Shown one piece after another: positions 18,120-26,084 of a stretch of DNA of 64,000 nt. Under the pieces are notes generated by a model. That model did not search any database. It saw only the letters and a list, made by a program, of their open reading frames with translations, and was not told the DNA's origin. Origin of the DNA: Pseudomonas fluorescens (GTDB lineage: Bacteria > Pseudomonadota > Gammaproteobacteria > Pseudomonadales > Pseudomonadaceae). The translations under genes and the position numbers were made by a program. Each line of letters opens with the position of its first letter. The stretch's first letter is position 1. Location of the stretch: NCBI RefSeq assembly GCF_900215245.1, contig NZ_LT907842.1, positions 4,712,001-4,776,000 on the forward strand, written 5' to 3'.

Positions 18120-18707
18120 ATGAGCTTGATCATTTCCATGGCGGCCTTCGCCCTGGCCACCTCCATCACACCGGGCCCGGTCAATGTGGTCGCGCTCAGC
18201 GCCGGCGCGCGCTTTGGCTTTGTTGCCAGCCAGAAACACGTAGTCGGCGCCGCTGTCGGCTTCACCTTGCTGTTGGTGCTGATCGGCCTGGGCCTGCATG
18301 AAGTGCTGGTGCGCTGGCCGCTCCTCACCCAATTGATTCAGTGGGGCGGGGTGGCCTTCTTGCTGTACATGGCCTGGAAACTCGCGGTCGACGATGGCCG
18401 GCTCGACGCCGAGGGCACCGCCACTGCGCCGTCGATGCTCTACGGCGCCATCATGCAATGGCTCAACCCCAAGGCGTGGCTGGCGTGCGTGGCGGGCATG
18501 GGCTTGTTTGTGGCCGATGGCGATGCGCGCCAGGTTTGGCTGTTCGCGGCGCTGTACCTGGTGATCTGCTACCTGTCGGTGGCGTGCTGGGCGTATGCCG
18601 GCACCTTCCTGCGGCGCTACCTGAGCAACCCCCACGGCGTGCGCCTGTTCAACCGCTCAATGGCCGCGTTGCTGGTGGCCAGTGTGGGTTATTTGCTGAT
18701 GGCTTGA
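18120..18707 (+). CDS. LysE-family translocator
   Basis: 195 residues. The N-terminal motif SITPGPVNVVALSAGARFGF is the LysE/RhtB signature, followed by about six hydrophobic helices. Predicted inner-membrane exporter of amino acids or similar metabolites. Its last 59 bases overlap tail-to-tail with the AraC-family gene on the other strand. That convergent arrangement is frequent for LysE/AraC pairs and suggests functional linkage. Confidence 0.9.
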   Translation: MSLIISMAAFALATSITPGPVNVVALSAGARFGFVASQKHVVGAAVGFTLLLVLIGLGLHEVLVRWPLLTQLIQWGGVAFLLYMAWKLAVDDGRLDAEGTATAPSMLYGAIMQWLNPKAWLACVAGMGLFVADGDARQVWLFAALYLVICYLSVACWAYAGTFLRRYLSNPHGVRLFNRSMAALLVASVGYLLMA

Positions 18708-19542
18708 GCAAGTCGCGGTACTGCCCGGGCGTGGCGGCGAAATGCTGTTTGAAGGTGCGTTGGAAATGCGCCTGGTCGGCAAAACCGGCCGCCAGCGCCA
18801 CGTCTGCGATCAACGCGCCGTTGCGCAACTGGGTGCGCGCAAACTGAATGCGCCGGTTGACCAGAAACGCATGCGGCGTGAGCCCGTAATACTGTTTGAA
18901 CGCGCGGATCAGGTAGGACGGCGACAACTCGGCCGCCAGGCAAATATCTTCCAGCTTCAACGCCTCGGTGCAGTGCGCGCGGATGTACTCGGCGGCGCGC
19001 TCCAGCTTGTGGTTGACCTCCCGCACCGGCGTCAGCGAAGGGTTCAAACGCTGCTGCACCTCGGTGAAATAACTCACCAGCGCGCTTTGCTTTTGCAGCA
19101 ACTCGGCCTGCTCATCCAACAGCAGTGCGTAGAGCTCGATCAAACCGTTGTACAGCACGCTGTCGCGGGTGTGCGGCGTGTTGAACGGCCGATAACCCTG
19201 GTCGGTACTGAAACCCAGCTGGTATTGCAGGTCAGTCAGCCACGGCGTGTCGAGGTACAGCATGTGATACGACCACGGCTGGTCGTAGATCGGGTTGCAC
19301 GCATGCACATCGCCCGGGTTCATCAACACCACCGTGCCGGCGCTGATCTCAAACGTCTGCGCGCCGTAGTGGTAATAACTGCGCCCGGTGGTGATCGCGC
19401 CGATGGAAAAGTGCTCGTGGGAGTGGCGGGTATACGTCACCTTGCGCCCGTCGGCGATGGTGCGCGCCTCAATGAACGGCAAGCACTCGTCACGCCAGAA
19501 GCGCGGCGCTTGCGCGGGGTGAGCGGAGGTGTTCAGCGTCAT
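18649..19542 (-). CDS. AraC-family transcriptional regulator with cupin sensor
   Basis: 297 residues from the ATG at 19542. An N-terminal AraC-type cupin (HSHEHFSIGAITTG, then VVLMNPGDVHACNP) is followed by the double helix-turn-helix (LEDICLAAELSPSYLIRAFK; IADVALAAGFADQAHFQRTFK). Closely resembles regulators that sit opposite LysE exporters in Pseudomonas. Probably co-directional with the two upstream acetyltransferase genes. It converges on and overlaps the LysE gene end by 59 bases. Confidence 0.9.
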   Translation of the reverse strand: MTLNTSAHPAQAPRFWRDECLPFIEARTIADGRKVTYTRHSHEHFSIGAITTGRSYYHYGAQTFEISAGTVVLMNPGDVHACNPIYDQPWSYHMLYLDTPWLTDLQYQLGFSTDQGYRPFNTPHTRDSVLYNGLIELYALLLDEQAELLQKQSALVSYFTEVQQRLNPSLTPVREVNHKLERAAEYIRAHCTEALKLEDICLAAELSPSYLIRAFKQYYGLTPHAFLVNRRIQFARTQLRNGALIADVALAAGFADQAHFQRTFKQHFAATPGQYRDLLKPSANNPHWPPATRPLSG

Positions 19543-19616
19543 GGCGGTGGCCCCATCCCTTGAGGAACGAGCAGGGATCATTACACAGCCCGGTGCTGCA
19601 TCGCCATGGCCGTTGA

Positions 19617-20045
19617 TCAAAGCACTTTAGACAAAAACACCCGGCTGCTGCCTTCAGGTTCACAGGGTATTTCGCCAAACCGCACCCAGCCGTGTTTCTC
19701 ATAAAAGCCTGGCGCCTGAAAGCTCAGGGTGTACAGCACCGCGTTGCGGCAACCGCGCCGCCGCGCCTCGTGTTCAAAGGCCTGCAGCAACTGGCTGCCC
19801 AGGCCAGAACCGCGCAAGGCGTCGGGCAGGTGGAACAGGTCAAGAAAGGCCATGCCCAGGGACGTTTTGCCGGTAATTCCGCCGAGAATCTGCCGCGTGT
19901 CAGGGTCTTTGAGCAGCACCGTCAGCGGCAGGCGATCGTTGCAACCGGTGATGGCTGCATTGAACGCAGCCAGGCCGTTGCCGAGCAGGCGCTCGGCGTC
20001 GGGGTGGGGTTGGTCGCTGATTTCAATCTGCGCTGCCGTCATCAC
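19617..20045 (-). CDS. GNAT-family N-acetyltransferase
   Basis: 142 residues with the acetyl-CoA loop LRGSGLGSQLLQAFEHEARRRGC and the later FYEKHGWVRFG, standard GNAT motifs A and B. The N-terminal pattern (LLGNGLAAFNA, PLTVLLKD) fits the small stress-type GNAT group. Substrate unknown. It lies 15 bases downstream of another GNAT gene and 74 bases before the AraC start, so the three may form one transcript. Confidence 0.88.
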   Translation of the reverse strand: MMTAAQIEISDQPHPDAERLLGNGLAAFNAAITGCNDRLPLTVLLKDPDTRQILGGITGKTSLGMAFLDLFHLPDALRGSGLGSQLLQAFEHEARRRGCRNAVLYTLSFQAPGFYEKHGWVRFGEIPCEPEGSSRVFLSKVL

Positions 20046-20060
20046 AGAACGCTTCCTCGG

Positions 20061-20552
20061 TTAAAGCGCCATCACCATCTCATGCCACGCCATCCCGCCA
20101 TGTTCCGACGGCGAAGGCTGCACATAGGTGTAGCCCATGCGCGTGTACAACGGCACATGCTGCTCCTTGCACATCAAATGAATCGTCTGCTTGCCCATTG
20201 CGTGCATGCGCTGCACAAACTCAGTCATCAGCAGCCTGGAATAACCCTTGCCCTGCTGCGCCGGGTCAACCACCACTGACATAATCACCACATTCGGCGC
20301 CTCGGCCGCATGCCCCACCAACTCCTTGAACGCCTCATCCGACATCACCACCTGATGCGCGCAGCCACCGTTGATAAAACCCACCACCGCGCCATCCGCC
20401 TCCAGAATCAAAAAGCCCTCGGGGTACTGCGCAATGCGCGTGGCGATCTTTTCCAGCGTCGCGGCTTCATCGCCTTCGTAAGCGCTGATTTCGATGTTAA
20501 AGCAACGGCCGGCATCGTCGGGGCGGGCGTTGCGGAAGGTGAGGGCGGGCAT
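20061..20552 (-). CDS. GNAT-family N-acetyltransferase
   Basis: 163 residues from the ATG at 20552 (MPALTFRNARPDD). Motif A is VVDPAQQGKGYSRLLMTEFVQ and motif B is PLYTRMGYTYVQPSPSEHGG. The C-terminal pattern resembles arylalkylamine-type GNATs. First gene of a possible GNAT-GNAT-AraC transcript. Substrate not predictable from sequence alone. Confidence 0.88.
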   Translation of the reverse strand: MPALTFRNARPDDAGRCFNIEISAYEGDEAATLEKIATRIAQYPEGFLILEADGAVVGFINGGCAHQVVMSDEAFKELVGHAAEAPNVVIMSVVVDPAQQGKGYSRLLMTEFVQRMHAMGKQTIHLMCKEQHVPLYTRMGYTYVQPSPSEHGGMAWHEMVMAL

Positions 20553-20649
20553 GGGCGTTTCCTGGGGCGTTAAACGAAAGGCCACATCATAGCGGCACGC
20601 CCAAACACTCGCCATCGCCGCACTGGCAGCGTCGAACAAAGCTCAAACG

Positions 20650-20690
20650 GTGGGAGCTGTAGAGCCCCGGCGAGGCTGCGAAGGCGGCGG
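20650..20690. repeat. Single REP element
   Basis: GTGGGAGCTGTAGAGCCCCG followed by GCGAGGCTGCGA is one arm of the second REP type seen again as a full REPIN at 33379-33488. Confidence 0.75.
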
Positions 20691-20735
20691 TACAGGCACT
20701 CTCAAAGCCGGATCAGTAGCCCTGTTTCAGTTCAC

Positions 20736-20765
20736 CAAAAACCAGAAAACCCGCCAAAGCGGGTT
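20736..20765 (-). terminator. Rho-independent terminator of the DUF3077 gene
   Basis: AAACCCGC-CAAA-GCGGGTTT, an 8-bp stem, is followed on the minus strand by a T-rich run (TTTTCTGGTTTTT). It lies 21 bases beyond the DUF3077 stop. Confidence 0.75.
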
Positions 20766-20785
20766 TCCACACAGCTCACATCACA

Positions 20786-21079
20786 TCAACTCACAGCAGC
20801 CACATCAAACCCGCGCCGCTCCATCACCGTAAACACGTCCGCCACATCCTGCACCATGATTCGAGCGGTATTGGCGACCGTATTGATGTCGTGCTCGGCA
20901 TAGTCGGAGACATTGGAACAGGCCATCAGGTGCAGGTAGGCGAGGGCGGCGTTGAGACGTTCGCTGGCGCAAGCGTGAAGCTCGCTGAGCGGGGCGTCGC
21001 TGTCGATGAGGAGGACAGGGTATTCGGTTGCGGTTTGGGACATGGGGGTGAAGCGGCGGGGCGGGTGTTGAATTTTCAA
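20786..21079 (-). CDS. DUF3077 family protein
   Basis: 97 residues if it starts at the TTG at 21079, which has AGGGAT eight bases upstream. The first ATG is at 21043 (85 residues) but has no visible Shine-Dalgarno. The body LSELHACASERLNAALAYL and a later VQDVADVF helix match the small helical DUF3077 proteins that are multi-copy in fluorescent pseudomonads. Function unknown. A terminator follows at 20736-20765. Confidence 0.75.
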   Translation of the reverse strand: MKIQHPPRRFTPMSQTATEYPVLLIDSDAPLSELHACASERLNAALAYLHLMACSNVSDYAEHDINTVANTARIMVQDVADVFTVMERRGFDVAAVS

Positions 21080-21983
21080 GGTAGAAATCCCTAAGAAAGA
21101 AAAAGTATTGAACTGCCGTTGAACAAGGCATCTCCGGAAACAGATCTGGTGGGCTCAACGGTTTTGGGTAATTCTTTTTTAGGGCTGCGAATCCCATCGC
21201 CGATCAAGCTGGCGACGTAGCGGACTATAGATGGCTGATTTTGGCGAGGCAACGGGGGCTGTTGTGGTTGTAGGCTGGTTTGCGGAAGCATTGACTATTC
21301 TGGGTAAAGGTTAAATCAGAGGTTTAGTGCTCTATACCGCGTGTTTAAAGGTGATGCGTGCATGAGGACTGATCAGCATCGTGGATGCGTCTTTCGATTT
21401 TGTAAGACATATCTGACTGGGTTTTAGGAGAGTTTGGGTGGCTCCAAAAACCGACTCATCCATTTGCGTTCGACCTAGTCAGTTTTTACATCGGTTTTTA
21501 CCAGCAGGTTTGCGTACATGACAGGCATAAAGTGGCCGATAACTGCCTCGCGTACAGAGCTATAGATAGCCGAGAGGCTTCGAGCGTGAGTGGCAGAAAG
21601 CAGTCTACAGAACACAATCAACTGGTTACGCAAAATATAAATCGATTCAACTTGCACTCGTTGGTGTTAATTCGGTAGGTTAAGCACTCATTGTGGCATA
21701 CAGTTACCAAATAATTATTATGATCAATGCATACTACTCAAAAATTAAGAACGTTCTGGCTTAGGCGTGAAGGTTTTTCAAATACGAAAATTGGCCATAA
21801 AAATTAATGGAGGAAGATTTAAAATGACTGTATACAACTTTAGTGCTAGCGCATTAAAGAATGCAATTTACTTCGCTTAATGCCAGAATTCGAACTGTGC
21901 AGAATGCTCTTCGAACTATAATTTGTCGCCTGTCTCAACAGGTGGGTCAGTGGAACATACATGGGTAAATCAAGGACAGAGCA
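21080..21983. other. AT-rich intergenic region at the left edge of the island
   Basis: About 900 bases in which composition shifts from GC-rich to AT-rich. Apart from the short frame at 21824-21880 I see no convincing gene. Minus-strand frames at 21091-21291 and 21475-21657 lack good ribosome sites and family resemblance. A small stem CCTGT-CTCA-ACAGG lies near 21929. No integrase or att repeat was recognised. Confidence 0.5.
21824..21880 (+). CDS. Very short ORF with strong ribosome-binding site (possible leader peptide)
   Basis: 18 codons (MTVYNFSASALKNAIYFA) preceded by GGAGGAAG at 21809-21816, an almost ideal Shine-Dalgarno eight bases from the ATG. It lies 103 bases before the start of the metallophosphoesterase-NACHT gene. 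It could be a leader peptide, the truncated 5' end of a lost gene, or chance. The strength of the ribosome site argues for translation. Confidence 0.35.
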   Translation: MTVYNFSASALKNAIYFA

Positions 21984-24900
21984 ATGAGAATTTTACACAT
22001 CTCAGATCTACATGTTACTAATAGTGCTGATCACGCAAGGATAATTAACGCGCTATGTGAGGATGTAATCAAGGCGAATAGCAATAAGAAAATAGATGCA
22101 ATATTATGCACTGGTGACATTGCTAACAGAGGGAATACGTCAAAGAGCGCTATTGGCGCTCAAGAAGTAATAATAAGGAGGATACTTCGCTCCTCAAACT
22201 CTACGGCGGTATTTTTATCCTGTCCGGGAAATCATGATGTAAGTCTCAAGGATAGAGAGGATTTGTACGAGTCAATATTTACCAGCATAAACACCCCTGA
22301 AGAGGCAAATAAGCTAGTCGAAAATCTTATTGGCAAAGGCGACACGCCACTTTTGGGGCACTTAAGCGGCTATGTAGAGCTTTTAAGAAGAATTGATTCT
22401 TCAGCATATGCGGGGAATATGCTATTCACAACAAAAAAGCTAGAAATTGACTCTGTGCAAGTAGGTGTGATCTCTTTAAATAGTACATGGCGAACCGCTG
22501 GTGGAGGGAGCAAAGATAGAAATAGTCTATATGTTGGCGAGCGGCAAATTGAACTTTCACTTGCGGAGATAGATGGTTGTGATATTAAGATTGCAATGAT
22601 GCATCACACTTTAGATTGGCTGGCTCCGGAAGAAAAGAATAGAATTCAACGAGTGCTGTCAACTAACTTTGATCTTCTTTTGTGCGGGCACAATCATAGC
22701 AATAATGCGTCACAAACAATATCAACATTGGGGAGTTTATTGATTAGCAACACAGGATGTATCTACGAAAGCAGAGATCACTATAACGGCTATTCCATTA
22801 TAGATATTAATAGCAAGGAAAGCGTATTAAAGATAGAGGCGCGGGAGTATTATAGTCAGAGAGATGAGTTTGATATCTCCCCAAGATTCGCGAAGGATGG
22901 AGTGTATGAGTTTAGTTTGTCGAAAAATAACGGCGGAGTCAAAACATCTATTTCAAGTACCGCAATAAATGCAGCGTTAGAAAAGGCTAATTCAAAGCTC
23001 CTATCTTTTTCGGCGTCCGATATTGCACCAAAACACTTATCATCTATCTTTGTTGAGCCGCCGCTGGCAAAGAAAAGTGAGAAAAGTCTTGCTGCTAGTG
23101 ATGATCTTGATACAAAAGATACTGATGAGGTCGTAAGTCTATACAGCTTGTCGCAAGAAAAAATAGACATTATTTTTATCGGGAAAAGAGAGTCTGGAAA
23201 ATCAACACTGCTAAATCATATTGCAGTCAATAAATTTATGGAGTTTCATGGGAGTGCAAGGGTTGGCCTGTTGATTGATATCTCAATACTTTATAAGTTG
23301 ACAGTGGCAGCCATCATTACTCAAGCAATAGAGTTTTTAGGTAACGAAATCCTTAAAAGGGATCTAGTCACTCTATTAGAGGGCGGTGAAGCATTGGTTA
23401 TCTTCGATAGCTTTGATCTGCATAGTTCTGCTCATAGAAAATTAATTGAGGAGTTTAGAGAGAAATACCCAGCGCCTCGATATATACTGGCTACAAACGA
23501 AGAGTTGCAGGATGATCTTAGTCTTGAAAAGCTTCCGTCTTTAAAAAACAACCCGGCCGTTGTTTATATACACTCATTCAAGATAAGGCACACGAAGGAG
23601 TTAGTAAGAAAATGGTTCGGTGAGCATGACCAAAACTCTGAAGAACGGTTCGCGCTTGTAAAAAAGTTATTATCCAAGTTGAATGTACCACAAACCCCTT
23701 TCTTAGTATCTATATTGCTATGGGTAATAGAGCAGCAGCCCACAGCCAAACTAATAAATCAAGCGTCCGCAATAGAAGCACTAATTTTTGGTCTTCTGGA
23801 AAAATTTACAGAGTCAAAATCGCGATCTAACTATGATTCCAATATTCAGTCCCATTTTCTATCAGAACTATCTACCGCCATGGATGAGGCAAGCGCAGAA
23901 TGGGTGAATTCGAATGAATTTGAGGTTTTTGTATCTACTTACTTTAATAAGAGGGGGCTCACCGTCCCTTCAAGGGGCTTCACAGAGGAGCTTCTTAGGA
24001 AAGGCTTACTATATGAGAGTAATCAAAAAATATCATTTAAATTCGATTGCTTTAGGGCTTTTTTCCTAGCAAACAAACTTGCTGATAGTGTAGAGGCGCT
24101 GGCAAAGGTTTTAACCCCACTTTCAATCTCAAGCTATACAACCGAGCTAGACCTACTTACAGGCCTTCACCGGGATCGGAAAGATATTCTAATTTCAGCT
24201 AGGGACTGTTGTCGAAAACTACTCGCCGAGTCCGAGTTTGAAGTTGACATATCTTTGTTTGAAAGTCACGGTAGTGAACAAGGAATATTTAATCAGTCGG
24301 AAAGTCTAACGAAAATGGAGGACGATTTTTTAAATACTCCCATTGATGACAACCATAGAGCTAGATTCATTGAAGAAGCAGAAGTCCCTTCAAAGGCGTC
24401 TATTGATCATGACCATGCTAGACAAAGGCACCCTAGTACCCCACTATCAAGCCAAATGCATTTCATAGGTGCGTTAAAAGCATACTCTAATATATTAAGG
24501 AATAGTGAGCTAATTGATGATGTCGAGCTAAAAAAGCAGTGCCTCAATGATGTTCTTACTATGTGGTCAAAAATTATTGTTTCCACAACAAAGTATTTTC
24601 ACGAAATAAATCCAGACGACTTCCCAGACGACCTTCCGCCTGAGCTTGAGTTTTTGTCTCCAGAACAATTTAAAAGCTTTATAAGATTGATGATCCCTCA
24701 ACTGATCTCATCTTTAATGGCGGAGTCCTTGGCTACACCCAAGCTTGAAAATTTTATTCTGGCTGAAACGAACAATCCGAGTCAGTGTATACGTTTCCTA
24801 TCCACAATGCTCACGATAGAGAATTTAAACAGGGCAAGCATACAAGCGATTTGTAAGTTAATAAAGGAGGCGAGTGCGAATAATATTGTTACGCAGGCAG

Positions 24901-25097
24901 TATTTATTCGACTTCTAACGTTATATTATTTTGAAGCGCCTTCTAACTCATTAGAGTCAATAAGGGACTGCATTGGTGATGCCTTTAATGCTCTTCGAGG
25001 CTCATCAAGTAGTGAACGATCAGTATATAAAGGGCAATTTTTACGGCATATCGATGAGAAACGTGCAAAAACTCTGGGGGATCTAGAAAAGGACTAA
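21984..25097 (+). CDS. Metallophosphoesterase-NACHT/STAND-like NTPase (candidate anti-phage protein)
   Basis: 1037 residues, strongly AT-rich and unlike the flanking chromosome. Residues 1-270 form a complete calcineurin-like phosphoesterase: D8-L-H10, GD45, GNHD (82-85), HH 207-208 and GHNH (235-238). Residues about 385-560 are a P-loop NTPase: Walker A GKRESGKST (400-408), Walker B ALVIFDSFD (470-478), sensor-like ILATNEE (501-507) and a NACHT-like KIRHTKELVRKWFG. A winged-helix segment with SFKFDCFRAFFLANKL follows, then a long helical C-terminus of about 350 residues without recognised repeats. Effector-switch-sensor order is that of bacterial STAND immune proteins; the phosphoesterase would be the effector. 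Single gene with its own ribosome site (AAGGAC). Defence role is inference. Confidence 0.75.
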   Translation: MRILHISDLHVTNSADHARIINALCEDVIKANSNKKIDAILCTGDIANRGNTSKSAIGAQEVIIRRILRSSNSTAVFLSCPGNHDVSLKDREDLYESIFTSINTPEEANKLVENLIGKGDTPLLGHLSGYVELLRRIDSSAYAGNMLFTTKKLEIDSVQVGVISLNSTWRTAGGGSKDRNSLYVGERQIELSLAEIDGCDIKIAMMHHTLDWLAPEEKNRIQRVLSTNFDLLLCGHNHSNNASQTISTLGSLLISNTGCIYESRDHYNGYSIIDINSKESVLKIEAREYYSQRDEFDISPRFAKDGVYEFSLSKNNGGVKTSISSTAINAALEKANSKLLSFSASDIAPKHLSSIFVEPPLAKKSEKSLAASDDLDTKDTDEVVSLYSLSQEKIDIIFIGKRESGKSTLLNHIAVNKFMEFHGSARVGLLIDISILYKLTVAAIITQAIEFLGNEILKRDLVTLLEGGEALVIFDSFDLHSSAHRKLIEEFREKYPAPRYILATNEELQDDLSLEKLPSLKNNPAVVYIHSFKIRHTKELVRKWFGEHDQNSEERFALVKKLLSKLNVPQTPFLVSILLWVIEQQPTAKLINQASAIEALIFGLLEKFTESKSRSNYDSNIQSHFLSELSTAMDEASAEWVNSNEFEVFVSTYFNKRGLTVPSRGFTEELLRKGLLYESNQKISFKFDCFRAFFLANKLADSVEALAKVLTPLSISSYTTELDLLTGLHRDRKDILISARDCCRKLLAESEFEVDISLFESHGSEQGIFNQSESLTKMEDDFLNTPIDDNHRARFIEEAEVPSKASIDHDHARQRHPSTPLSSQMHFIGALKAYSNILRNSELIDDVELKKQCLNDVLTMWSKIIVSTTKYFHEINPDDFPDDLPPELEFLSPEQFKSFIRLMIPQLISSLMAESLATPKLENFILAETNNPSQCIRFLSTMLTIENLNRASIQAICKLIKEASANNIVTQAVFIRLLTLYYFEAPSNSLESIRDCIGDAFNALRGSSSSERSVYKGQFLRHIDEKRAKTLGDLEKD

Positions 25098-25129
25098 GTT
25101 GAGAGTGGAAGTCAAAGTTTTTTCTCGAC

Positions 25130-25158
25130 ACAGGTCACGATCGTTAGTCGTGACCTGT
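25130..25158. terminator. Hairpin downstream of the NACHT-like gene
   Basis: ACAGGTCACGA-7 bases-TCGTGACCTGT is an 11-bp perfect stem 32 bases after the stop. It is not followed by a clear T-run on the plus strand, but on the minus strand it is followed by GAGAAAAAAC. It may be a factor-dependent terminator or part of a mobile end. Confidence 0.45.
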
Positions 25159-25184
25159 AGGTGGCCTACAACTGAGAGCGAAAA

Positions 25185-25229
25185 AACGGGGTCAGTCCAC
25201 AGTTAAAATAATGGTGGTCTGGCCCCGTT
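25185..25229. repeat. GGGGTCAG-type palindromic element, copy 1
   Basis: AACGGGGTCAGTCCAC pairs with GTGGTCTGGCCCCGTT across an AT-rich loop. Related sequences occur at 26033-26070 and, as a half-site, at 32359-32376. It resembles dispersed proteobacterial palindromes with a GTGGTCTGACCCC core that may be mobilised by RAYT-type transposases (inference). Confidence 0.6.
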
Positions 25230-25233
25230 CTGC

Positions 25234-25299
25234 GTCTAACACATGGTTTAAGTCGCTCGCTGGGACGGCGTTCCGCCGCCCCTTAACCAAACGTTATGT
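25234..25299 (+). other. Integron attC-like recombination site
   Basis: 66 bases with the attC layout. The 1L box is GTCTAAC (RYYYAAC), the 2L-like box GGTTTAAG, a central stem GGGaCGGCG/CGCCGCCC, the 2R-like box CTTAACC, and the 1R box GTTATGT. Paired 2L/2R boxes with one extrahelical base are typical of attC sites folded for integrase binding. The 1R box departs from GTTRRRY at one base. The TPR gene starts 15 bases after it, as in a gene cassette. No integron integrase is in the window. Confidence 0.6.
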
Positions 25300-25313
25300 G
25301 AATTAGGGGATAT

Positions 25314-25874
25314 ATGCGTTTGTCTTTGGTTCTTTTTCTTTCTCTGCTTCCAAGCCTTTCGTCAGCAGATATTGGACTTAACAATATGATCGAAAGCTAC
25401 GAGTCACAAAAAAGTGGTGATTATCTAAATGATCAAGAGTTATCTTTTTTAAGTCACGAAATTGGCATGCGTCTTTTGGCGAGTGAAAAATACGATTCCG
25501 CTATCACTTACTTTAAAACCGCATTAGAGATCGACCAGAATATTGACAAAAATGACCCCGGCCTCGGGGGGCGCTGGACATATTTAGGCCAGGCATACAC
25601 GCTTAATGGTCAGATAAATAATGGTATTGAATCGCTCCAGCGCGCCCTTCAGATAGATGAGCAGCACTACCCTGAGGGGCACCTGAATATTGGAATTGCA
25701 CACGGAAATTTGGGTTGGGCTTTAATTCGATCTCGAAACTATCAGAGCGCAAATGATCATTTAAAAATAGCTTGCGCAATCTTCTTGGAAGAGTTTGGCG
25801 AAAACCACCCCCAAACTCTAGACTGCCACAAGAAGCTGAACGTTACCCTCAAGTACCTGCAGAAGAACCGATAA
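25314..25874 (+). CDS. Secreted tetratricopeptide-repeat protein
   Basis: 186 residues. An N-terminal signal peptide (LSLVLFLSLLPSLSSA) is followed by at least three TPR-like helical hairpins from about residue 40: YDSAITYFKTALEID, INNGIESLQRALQID and YQSANDHLKIACAIF. AGGGGA sits just before the start. The gene fills a 0.7-kb segment with an attC-like site in front and a matching CACATAAC behind, so it looks like an integron cassette. TPR proteins act as interaction scaffolds; the partner is unknown. AT-rich like the NACHT gene. Confidence 0.75.
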   Translation: MRLSLVLFLSLLPSLSSADIGLNNMIESYESQKSGDYLNDQELSFLSHEIGMRLLASEKYDSAITYFKTALEIDQNIDKNDPGLGGRWTYLGQAYTLNGQINNGIESLQRALQIDEQHYPEGHLNIGIAHGNLGWALIRSRNYQSANDHLKIACAIFLEEFGENHPQTLDCHKKLNVTLKYLQKNR

Positions 25875-25994
25875 TAGGGATGCGCGACTATAAATAAGCA
25901 CCAATCGCCACAAGATTTATTGTTTTGCTTTACGGGCATTGCCAGGCCGCTTCTGGCAGGTACGGCTTCAGCCCATTTACATATGCACCAACGA

Positions 25995-26042
25995 CACATA
26001 ACAACTGATTTAAATCATTCTCTTAAATAGTAGGGGTTAGAG
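25995..26042 (+). other. Degenerate attC-like end of the TPR cassette
   Basis: CACATAAC (25995-26002) is the exact reverse complement of GTTATGTG at 25293-25300. An integron cassette requires its own trailing 1L box to complement its leading core. GATTTAA and TTAAATA could be 2L/2R, and GTTAGAG at 26036 a trailing core. The central stem is poor, so this is weaker than the upstream site. Confidence 0.4.
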
Positions 26043-26070
26043 CACATTTAAATAAAGGTGGCCTGACCCC
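26033..26070. repeat. GGGGTCAG-type palindromic element, copy 2
   Basis: GGGGTTAGAGCAC and GTGGCCTGACCCC form an imperfect palindrome around an AT-rich loop. It is the same type as 25185-25229, so the TPR segment is bracketed by two copies. Confidence 0.5.
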
Positions 26071-26084
26071 CAATATTTTTTCAA

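Noticed and set aside
21475..21657. 60-residue minus-strand frame in the island edge
   Set aside because: Non-ATG start, no ribosome site and no family resemblance. At most a degraded remnant.
25234..25299. Reading the attC-like hairpin as a Rho-independent terminator
   Set aside because: No T-run follows, and the ordered outer boxes (GTCTAAC, TTTAAG, CTTAACC, GTTATGT) fit a recombination site better.
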